A stretch of 22,582 nucleotides of DNA from GCA-2746795 sp964643965 (GTDB lineage Bacteria; Chloroflexota; Anaerolineae; Promineifilales; Promineifilaceae): the NCBI GenBank assembly GCA_964643965.1, contig CAZXVH010000086.1:1-22582 (forward strand). Reading direction: 5' to 3'. The notes under the pieces were generated by a model. The model was given only the letters and a program-made list of their open reading frames with translations. It ran no database searches and had not been told where the DNA came from. The translations under genes were made by a program, and so were the position numbers. The first letter of the stretch is position 1; each line of letters begins with the position of its first letter. This document shows positions 1 through 4,564 of this stretch, one piece after another.

Positions 1-66
1 AAACTGTATCTGGATTTCATCAACCTGTTCCTCTTCATCCTACGCTTGCTGGGGCGCGGCCGTTAA
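1..66 (+). CDS. Bax inhibitor-1 (YccA/YbhL) family protein, C-terminal end only
   Basis: Frame 1 reads from the window edge to a TAA stop at 64-66 and gives KLYLDFINLFLFILRLLGRG-R. The signature 'LYLDFINLFLFILRLLG' is the conserved last membrane segment of bacterial Bax inhibitor-1/YccA proteins, seven-helix inner-membrane proteins thought to act in membrane-protease regulation or ion leakage. Only 21 residues are inside the window, so the start, the other helices and the promoter cannot be judged. The call rests on family recall of this terminal motif and on the position of a strong terminator about 70 bases downstream. Confidence 0.72.
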   Translation, partial: KLYLDFINLFLFILRLLGRGR

Positions 67-133
67 GTTCAATCATATGCTGAGTTTGCTGTGGCCGCTC
101 TCCAGACCGAGCCATCTGACCGCCTAAACTAAA

Positions 134-175
134 AAGAGGCTTCCCTAATTTTAAGGAAGCCTCTTCTATTTTTGC
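134..175. terminator. Bidirectional intrinsic terminator
   Basis: An 11-bp perfect stem (AAGAGGCTTCC, 134-144, with GGAAGCCTCTT, 155-165) encloses a 10-base loop. It has a T-rich stretch on its right (CTATTTTT) and a run of five A on its left, which is a U run for leftward transcription. It lies between the rightward Bax-inhibitor gene and the leftward cold-shock gene, so it can serve both convergent transcripts. Confidence 0.8.
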
Positions 176-314
176 GCTGAAACATTTTCAAATGTGAACG
201 AACACAGTGTGGTTCATCTTTTTAGCAACTGCCAGGGCGCACTCCCGCGGCCTACACATTGAAACATACCCTACCTGGTGAGGGGGAAACCCCGTTCATT
301 CAGAACCAACGTGG

Positions 315-527
315 TTAGATTTTGACGACATTGGCGGCGGCCAGACCTTTAGGCCCTTGTTCCACGTTAAATTGAACTTTGTCACCTTCTGCTAACGTAC
401 GAAAACCGCCTTGATCACTGATTGCCGAGAAGTGGACGAAAACGTCGCCGCCACTCTCGCGGGCAATGAAACCAAAGCCTTTTGTATCGTTAAACCACTT
501 CACTGTTCCAGTTTCTACATCACTCAT
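315..527 (-). CDS. Cold-shock protein (CspA family)
   Basis: A 70-residue single cold-shock domain (OB fold), the standard length for the family. It carries the RNA-binding motifs RNP1 (KGFGFI, about residues 16-21) and RNP2 (VFVHF, about 29-33), plus the usual N-terminal GTVKWFN. Such proteins bind single-stranded nucleic acid, melt RNA structure and act as transcription antiterminators or translation helpers. The ATG is preceded by AAGGAG eight bases upstream, which fixes the start. A consensus-like promoter lies about 130 bases upstream, and the leader between them contains a hairpin followed by a U run (556-591). The gene therefore looks controlled in its 5' leader, possibly by the protein itself. 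Which Csp paralogue it is cannot be told. Confidence 0.95.
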   Translation of the reverse strand: MSDVETGTVKWFNDTKGFGFIARESGGDVFVHFSAISDQGGFRTLAEGDKVQFNVEQGPKGLAAANVVKI

Positions 528-555
528 TGTTTAAATCTCCTTGCTGTTTTGCCAT

Positions 556-591
556 AAAAAAATCGTCTGAAGTTGGTAAGTCCAGACGATT
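556..591 (-). promoter_or_regulatory. Terminator-like hairpin in the csp leader (candidate attenuator)
   Basis: Read on the minus strand, AATCGTCTG (591-583) pairs perfectly with CAGACGATT (569-561) across a 13-base loop. The stem runs straight into seven U (complement of A at 556-562). This is the form of an intrinsic terminator, yet it lies inside the leader, between the csp promoter (634-662) and its ribosome site, and no leftward gene upstream needs a terminator. Known biology: CspA-family proteins antiterminate by melting such hairpins. Inferred here: temperature- or Csp-dependent attenuation of its own gene. Confidence 0.6.
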
Positions 592-633
592 CTTTCAATT
601 AGCGAAACTCAAAACTTACTAAATCTTGGGCAA

Positions 634-662
634 AATGTATCGCAAATGAACGAGTAAGTCAA
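634..662 (-). promoter_or_regulatory. Promoter of the cold-shock gene
   Basis: On the minus strand, TTGACT (662-657), a 17-base spacer and TACATT (639-634) match sigma-70 type -35 and -10 boxes (5/6 and 4/6). A start near 627 would give a leader of about 100 bases before the csp ATG, long for a small gene and typical of cold-shock leaders. Confidence 0.6.
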
Positions 663-884
663 TAGCTTTTGCAAAATTATGATGAACGAATGGGGGGATC
701 ATTAAAATGCAGGCAAATCCTTTGCGATTGATAATGGATACGCTAAAGTTTCTACATCATCTTCAATGGCATCTGTGCAAGCCTCAATAAGATGATACAT
801 TTATTAACTTTCTGGCAGCCAATCCACCCGAAATAATCGGTTCCTAAGTATGATTTCATAGCAGGTTGCTGCCAACTTAGACAT
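663..884. other. Upstream region between csp and osmC, no gene seen
   Basis: No convincing reading frame is seen here. It holds an 8-bp inverted repeat, ATCATCTT (756-763) with AAGATGAT (789-796), 25 bases apart, which could be a hairpin or an operator for the osmC promoter. No good -35/-10 pair for osmC could be assigned by eye. Confidence 0.4.
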
Positions 885-897
885 AAGGAGAGATTCA

Positions 898-1314
898 ATG
901 GCCGTAAGAACAGCAAATGCAGTGTGGGAAGGGACGCTTAAAGAAGGAAAAGGTGTGATGATTTTGCCTGAAGGTGGTTACGAAGGCCCCTATACCTGGG
1001 CGTCTCGGTTCAGTGATGGCAAAGGCACTAATCCAGAAGAGTTGATCGGCGCGGCCAACGCGGGCTGTTTCTCGATGTATTTGTCTTTGTTATTGACAAA
1101 CAATGAAACCCCACCGGTAAAGATTGAAACCACTGCTACGGTTCATCTGGGTGAAGGCCCCACCATCACCAATATCGACCTGGTATGTACGGCCGATGTG
1201 CCCGGCATTTCCGACGAGAAGTTCCAGGAAATTGCCGCAGAAGCGAAAGTAAAATGCCCCGTCTCTAAAGTTTTGGCTGGCGCTGAAATTTCTTTAGTGG
1301 CTACCCTGGTTTAA
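898..1314 (+). CDS. osmC: OsmC-family organic hydroperoxide reductase
   Basis: 138 residues, the usual OsmC length. The two family cysteines lie in AANAGCFSM (about residues 52-60) and KCPVSK (about 118-123). The conserved N-terminal Arg (MAVRTA) and the Glu of NPEELIGAA, which polarise the peroxidatic cysteine, are also present. OsmC proteins are cytoplasmic homodimers that reduce organic peroxides, using dihydrolipoyl or similar thiols. AAGGAG at 885-890, seven bases before the ATG, fixes the start. A GC-rich terminator follows directly, so the gene is monocistronic. A degenerate copy of its last codons plus terminator reappears at 2197-2269. OsmC rather than Ohr is favoured by the PEELIGAANAGCF and CPVSK context. 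Confidence 0.92.
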   Translation: MAVRTANAVWEGTLKEGKGVMILPEGGYEGPYTWASRFSDGKGTNPEELIGAANAGCFSMYLSLLLTNNETPPVKIETTATVHLGEGPTITNIDLVCTADVPGISDEKFQEIAAEAKVKCPVSKVLAGAEISLVATLV

Positions 1315-1331
1315 GTTAGACCCCCCATTTG

Positions 1332-1362
1332 CCCCGCTGCCTGTTCGGGTGGCGGGGTTTTT
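1332..1362 (+). terminator. Intrinsic terminator of osmC
   Basis: CCCCGC (1332-1337) pairs with GCGGGG (1352-1357) and is followed by five T (1358-1362). It lies 17 bases after the osmC stop. The same layout with substitutions is found at 2242-2269. Confidence 0.75.
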
Positions 1363-1376
1363 ATTTCCCCCTCAAC

Positions 1377-1643
1377 TTAAGGAAAATAACGATAGATATC
1401 TTTTCGATGTAAAAAGCGCACGAAGTAAATTGTATCTTCCTCTAAAAACAAACCTAGCCGATAATTACCGACACGCACACGATAATAACCAGATTCCCCT
1501 TTCAGTTTTTTGATACCAGTGACATCAGACAGGATATTTGCCTGCTCAGTTGCTTCAATAATCGTCTTGATCTTGTTTTTCAGCGATTGATCTTTAAGCT
1601 TATGCAGGTCTTTGGCAAAACTCGATTTGAACGCGACTTTCAA
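1377..1643 (-). CDS. RelE/ParE-family toxin
   Basis: 88 residues, a typical size for the RelE/ParE fold. The N-terminus (MKVAFKSSFAKDLHKLKD), the core YYRVRVGNYRLGL (about residues 53-65) and the tail FLHRKDIYRYFP match the mRNA-interferase-like branch (RelE/YafQ type), which cleaves mRNA on the ribosome. Basic residues in the core and the C-terminal RxxxYRYFP are the expected functional surface. The start overlaps the stop of the antitoxin gene by four bases (ATGA), giving translational coupling in the order antitoxin then toxin. The frame is intact with no sign of decay. Whether it is RelE-like or ParE-like in target cannot be decided from sequence alone. Confidence 0.85.
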   Translation of the reverse strand: MKVAFKSSFAKDLHKLKDQSLKNKIKTIIEATEQANILSDVTGIKKLKGESGYYRVRVGNYRLGLFLEEDTIYFVRFLHRKDIYRYFP

Positions 1644-1855
1644 GCAGAGACCTCCAAAATCTGAAAGATATCATCTCGGGAAATATCTTCGCTTTTCAAT
1701 CCTTCTTGAATAGCAGAGACCATATTTGTTTCTTCAAGTACCTCAGTCAATATTTGCTGGAACAGTTCTTGCCGCTCTTCCATAAGTTCCAACAGGGCTT
1801 GTTTGAGTATATCTTTGAGTTGCTGATCTTCCATCGTTAAGGTGATTGATTTCAT
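1640..1855 (-). CDS. Antitoxin of the RelE/ParE-type pair
   Basis: 71 residues, acidic, largely helical (Leu/Glu-rich 10-50), ending in a toxin-wrapping segment AIQEGLKSEDISRDDIFQIL (about 48-67) that is common in small antitoxins paired with this toxin type. No clear ribbon-helix-helix sequence is visible, so the DNA-binding part is uncertain, but autorepression of the pair would be normal. The gene is first in a two-gene operon with a four-base overlap with the toxin. An AGAGG about 11 bases upstream of the ATG is a modest ribosome site. Confidence 0.8.
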   Translation of the reverse strand: MKSITLTMEDQQLKDILKQALLELMEERQELFQQILTEVLEETNMVSAIQEGLKSEDISRDDIFQILEVSA

Positions 1856-1894
1856 GATTTATTTGACCTCTGCGTCCGTAAATTCATTCATAAA

Positions 1895-1903
1895 AGTATA
1901 GCA
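1895..1903 (-). promoter_or_regulatory. Extended -10 promoter of the toxin-antitoxin operon
   Basis: The minus strand reads TGC-TATACT (1903-1895), an extended -10 box. It lies about 40 bases upstream of the antitoxin ATG at 1855. No good -35 is visible, as expected for an extended -10. It is back to back with the rightward promoter at 1950-1955. Confidence 0.4.
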
Positions 1904-1920
1904 TAGAGCCTTGTGTAAAT

Positions 1921-1955
1921 GGAAACGGCCGTTTCCCATCCATTTCCGCTATAAT
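1921..1955 (+). promoter_or_regulatory. Leaderless-type promoter with a 16-bp palindrome
   Basis: GGAAACGGCCGTTTCC at 1921-1936 is a perfect 16-bp palindrome containing the genome-wide AACGGCCGTT motif. TATAAT (1950-1955) follows, and only six bases separate it from the ATG at 1962, so transcription should begin at or beside the start codon. There is no Shine-Dalgarno sequence. The palindrome occupies the -35 position and could be an operator. Confidence 0.5.
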
Positions 1956-1961
1956 CCCCAC

Positions 1962-2177
1962 ATGGAACAAATTGTGATTCAAGTCCGTAGCAAAGAAAAA
2001 GCTAAATTTTTATACGAATTGCTTCGTTCTCTTGATTTCGTTGATGTGATTTCTTCTGAAGGAAGCAAGGTAACAGAAATAACTTCAGACGAGGATTTTT
2101 TTGCATTAGCAGGCATCTGGGAAGGACGTGATATCGATTTGGCTTCAATTCGGAAACAAGCTTGGCCGCGTCAATAA
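1962..2177 (+). CDS. Orphan VapB-like antitoxin
   Basis: 71 residues from the ATG at 1962. A longer frame from 1911 would start upstream of the -10 box, so it is not used. The C-terminal motif DFFALAGIWEGRDIDLASIRKQAWPR (from about residue 45) is characteristic of small antitoxins encoded just before PIN-domain VapC toxins. The N-terminal VIQVRSKEKAKFLYELLRSL is helical. The stop is followed three bases later by an ATG opening MILYF-, the expected place and type of start for the toxin, but that frame ends after eight codons. The antitoxin therefore seems to be left without its partner. The promoter looks leaderless. Confidence 0.7.
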   Translation: MEQIVIQVRSKEKAKFLYELLRSLDFVDVISSEGSKVTEITSDEDFFALAGIWEGRDIDLASIRKQAWPRQ

Positions 2178-2179
2178 AA

Positions 2180-2206
2180 ATGATTCTTTACTTTGTCTGG
2201 CGCTGA
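2180..2206 (+). pseudogene. Stub of a VapC-like toxin gene
   Basis: An ATG at 2180, three bases after the antitoxin stop, opens MILYFVWR and then TGA. PIN-domain toxins of such pairs commonly begin with a short hydrophobic strand of this kind followed by an Asp. The homology to osmC-tail DNA starts at 2197, so a recombination joint near 2190-2197 appears to have removed the rest of the toxin. This is an inference from position and a handful of codons. Confidence 0.35.
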
Positions 2207-2269
2207 AATTCCCCTCAAAGTTTAAATCGAACTCCCGTTTGCCCTGCTGCCGATTTAGGTGGCGAGGTT
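2197..2269 (+). pseudogene. Relic of an osmC-like gene tail plus terminator
   Basis: CTGGCGCTGAAATT (2197-2210) is identical to osmC 1277-1290, and in the osmC frame the relic reads SGAEIPLKV-stop against AGAEISLVATLV-stop in osmC. The following GTTTAA...TTTGCCCTGCTGCC...GGTGGCGAGGTTT aligns with the osmC stop and terminator with scattered substitutions. The gap between the blocks differs by nine bases, a whole number of codons. This is best read as the end of a second, diverged osmC paralogue whose body has been lost. It has no function of its own beyond a possible weak terminator. Confidence 0.6.
2261..2269 (+). repeat. Left copy of a 9-bp direct repeat flanking the restriction-modification operon
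   Basis: GGCGAGGTT at 2261-2269 is repeated at 4552-4560. It ends exactly where the nuclease stop codon begins (2270). It is part of the osmC-tail relic terminator, so the left copy may be the original sequence. Confidence 0.45.
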
Positions 2270-3091
2270 TCAAACATCATATGTTGGGGGTGGTTCAAAA
2301 AGGGTCAAAGAATCTGAGGTTATAAAAACTTCTTCTAACCCTTCTTGCTCAAGAAACTCAATTGCTTCCTCTACGGAGTCAAACTCAAAAATCTTTACTT
2401 CACCTAAATTCGACACCAATTCCAAAATGATTTTTTCGATTTCTCGTGGTATTGAGTCATCGAGAATCTGTTCAATAAGGACAAGTAGATCATCGCGGAC
2501 TAATGCTATCATAGCTTCCCCAATCTGATCTTTCTCCGCATCAGAAAGTTGATTGTAGTTTGCCCAAGCATCATGAGCCCTTTGCTTTTCTTTTTCGCCC
2601 CATTCAAAATCCACGCCATGTTCTGCCAATGTATGAATGATAAAGTCAAACGGGATCAAAAAAATGTTGATGTCGCTGCTTTTCATCATGGCTACTGAAG
2701 AATTACTCCAACTGCCAGCCAAAATAGCAATAGAGCTGCGAATGCTATGGTATCGTTTTCTTATTGCGGAATGCGCATGACATACCCAGCTACCTTTATC
2801 TCGATTATGCTTTTTATATCTGATGTACTTGGATTCAAATATGATAAGAGGCTGCATAGATTCATTCGCCAAAACGCCATCGATATCATATTCATTCCCA
2901 AAATTATCAGCTAGCAATAACTTTTTTGCTTTACGTCCAGATTTTGTTTTTTGTACACCTGATTTTAAATAGTAACAACCATATTCATCAGCAAGTTCAG
3001 TTATTAAATTGCTAAGCGCTTTTTCCATTGAGGCCCCAATAGCCTCGCCGATGGCGCTTCCAGGATTAGCTACAAGTCGATAGTCGCTCAT
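2270..3091 (-). CDS. Type II restriction endonuclease, PD-(D/E)XK fold (predicted)
   Basis: 273 residues. A nuclease core is visible at about 60-90: D-I-D-G (residues 69-72), a hydrophobic strand PLIIF (81-85) and E-S-K (86-88). This gives the Asp...Glu-x-Lys arrangement of PD-(D/E)XK enzymes. RDKGSW and SAIRKRYHS follow, likely DNA-contacting. The C-terminal 100 residues are acidic and helical. The ATG lies one base after the stop of the methyltransferase, with AAGGAA as ribosome site inside the end of that gene, so the two are translationally coupled. Pairing with a methyltransferase is the main support for a restriction role; the recognition sequence cannot be deduced. Base composition is clearly more AT-rich than the flanking genes, and the AACGGCCGTT motif is absent, suggesting transfer. 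Confidence 0.72.
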   Translation of the reverse strand: MSDYRLVANPGSAIGEAIGASMEKALSNLITELADEYGCYYLKSGVQKTKSGRKAKKLLLADNFGNEYDIDGVLANESMQPLIIFESKYIRYKKHNRDKGSWVCHAHSAIRKRYHSIRSSIAILAGSWSNSSVAMMKSSDINIFLIPFDFIIHTLAEHGVDFEWGEKEKQRAHDAWANYNQLSDAEKDQIGEAMIALVRDDLLVLIEQILDDSIPREIEKIILELVSNLGEVKIFEFDSVEEAIEFLEQEGLEEVFITSDSLTLFEPPPTYDV

Positions 3092-3092
3092 G

Positions 3093-4457
3093 TTATTCCT
3101 TGCTTAAAATTACTATAGATTCTCTTAATGCAACAGAATGCCTTTGAGGATTAGCTTTCCACTTTTCTCCTCTGGTACGCAAAATATCTATTTCATAAGT
3201 ATCAAAACCAACCCCTAGTCCAATTTGACCAATTAAATCATCTGTTGGAATATGAACTCCATATGGAGCGGAATCCCCTAATACGAAAAGCGCTTTTGTA
3301 CCTGGCTTCAGCACACGATAAACATCTTTTACGATTAAATGCATATCATTAAAATAACCAGCAACTAATAAATCATAGCTCTTTTTTCCACCCTTTGTTT
3401 TTCTTAAATCTGATAATTGACAGATAGATGTTTCTATAAATTTAGTCACATCAGGGCAATCTTTTCTGATTTCATCTGAAATATCATATTTGGGGTCACT
3501 ACGTGCGATTTGTGTTGTCGCTGATGTGATTAGTTTTGTTCTGACTTGTTCACTTATTTCGCCCCATGTGCTGGCCTCCCCCCAAAAATATAATTCTAGC
3601 CTGGTGCGATCAGCATAATCAAAATTATTTAAATATGGGGGAGAAGTAAAAACATGATCCACACTTTCCTCAGTAATATGGAGTTTCGTATTCCTTGAAT
3701 CTCCGTTTATCAGCCTATGTCTTGAATTCTTGTATCGACCTTGCGACATTTCCTTTATTTTGTCTACATCATCAACCATACGGCGTGCAATAATAGCGAA
3801 TTCTGTAAAGACGTCTTTATTAGAAGATGTCACCTTCTTTTTATTTGGGGCGATATAGGGCCATCCTGTAGCCGCTGTTGATATTTCTCGAAGTAAAGCG
3901 GTAACAACGACGAAGAAAAAATTCCTCAATTCAGGGCTCATGTCATAAGTTAAAATTGTTTGGCGTAAGATGAATAAGTCCCTCAATGTATCTGTTTCAT
4001 AGCACTTCAAGATAAGTTCGGGAAACTGTTCTTCAAGAACAATACTTGTAGTATCTGGCATTGTGTGAGTTGTGTTTTGGAAAACCAATCGCACATCCTT
4101 AATAACTGAAAGAACTTCTTCTCTCGTAATATTCCAATTCATTTTAGTTTGGGCGATTCGATAGACAAAGGGGTGCGCTTCAACCCCAAAGGAATCAATG
4201 CCACGTGTTTTTGCCACTAAATTTGTCGTACCTGAACCCATAAAAGGATCATAAATCGTTTGCCCAGGAGAGATTTGATATTTGTTTAAGGAATATTCTA
4301 CAGCTTTATATGAAAATCCAGCCGGATATGTAAACCAACGATGAATTGGCGCTCTTAGACTATCTTTGAATGTTCCCCATTCTGAAGTTTTTCGTTTTGT
4401 TATTGATGATGATGTAGTTTGTTTTTCAAATAAACTTAATTGAACAGAGCTTTGCAT
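3093..4457 (-). CDS. DNA methyltransferase (m4C/m6A type) of a restriction-modification pair
   Basis: 454 residues. The S-adenosylmethionine site DPFMGSGTT is at 70-78 and the catalytic motif TSPPY at 271-275. Upstream of motif I, HRWFTYPAGFS (39-49) resembles motif X. The order X-I-...-IV, with about 190 residues between I and IV, differs from the common beta class, where the catalytic motif comes first. A Ser/Thr-Pro-Pro-Tyr motif is most frequent in N4-cytosine enzymes but also occurs in N6-adenine ones. The enzyme would protect host DNA from the coupled nuclease downstream. The start ATG has AAGG a few bases upstream and a promoter at 4497-4524. No controller (C) protein gene is visible. 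Confidence 0.88.
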   Translation of the reverse strand: MQSSVQLSLFEKQTTSSSITKRKTSEWGTFKDSLRAPIHRWFTYPAGFSYKAVEYSLNKYQISPGQTIYDPFMGSGTTNLVAKTRGIDSFGVEAHPFVYRIAQTKMNWNITREEVLSVIKDVRLVFQNTTHTMPDTTSIVLEEQFPELILKCYETDTLRDLFILRQTILTYDMSPELRNFFFVVVTALLREISTAATGWPYIAPNKKKVTSSNKDVFTEFAIIARRMVDDVDKIKEMSQGRYKNSRHRLINGDSRNTKLHITEESVDHVFTSPPYLNNFDYADRTRLELYFWGEASTWGEISEQVRTKLITSATTQIARSDPKYDISDEIRKDCPDVTKFIETSICQLSDLRKTKGGKKSYDLLVAGYFNDMHLIVKDVYRVLKPGTKALFVLGDSAPYGVHIPTDDLIGQIGLGVGFDTYEIDILRTRGEKWKANPQRHSVALRESIVILSKE

Positions 4458-4496
4458 AGACCTTATCCATATGGTGAATGTGATTAACCATTTACC

Positions 4497-4524
4497 TTAA
4501 TACAGCTTACAAGAGATTCTTCAA
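4497..4524 (-). promoter_or_regulatory. Promoter of the restriction-modification operon
   Basis: On the minus strand, TTGAAG (4524-4519), a 16-base spacer and TATTAA (4502-4497) form a plausible sigma-70 promoter about 40 bases upstream of the methyltransferase ATG. It lies inside the 9-bp repeat borders, so the operon would carry its own promoter. Confidence 0.45.
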
Positions 4525-4551
4525 CTCAGTCTAACACAAGGCTAAAGTTGG

Positions 4552-4560
4552 GGCGAGGTT
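4552..4560 (+). repeat. Right copy of the 9-bp direct repeat flanking the restriction-modification operon
   Basis: GGCGAGGTT, identical to 2261-2269. It lies between the operon promoter and the 3' end of the helicase gene, whose stop begins at 4565. With the left copy it brackets about 2.28 kb. Confidence 0.45.
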
Positions 4561-4564
4561 CCCA

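Noticed and set aside
527..555. Short upstream ORF (MAKQQGDLNNE) overlapping the csp start
   Set aside because: It has no ribosome site of its own and begins right after the U run of the hairpin; probably chance.
2270..4457. Idea that the restriction-modification system targets AACGGCCGTT or GGCC
   Set aside because: Only circumstantial: the motif is common outside and absent inside the operon, which is also explained by recent transfer and AT-rich composition.
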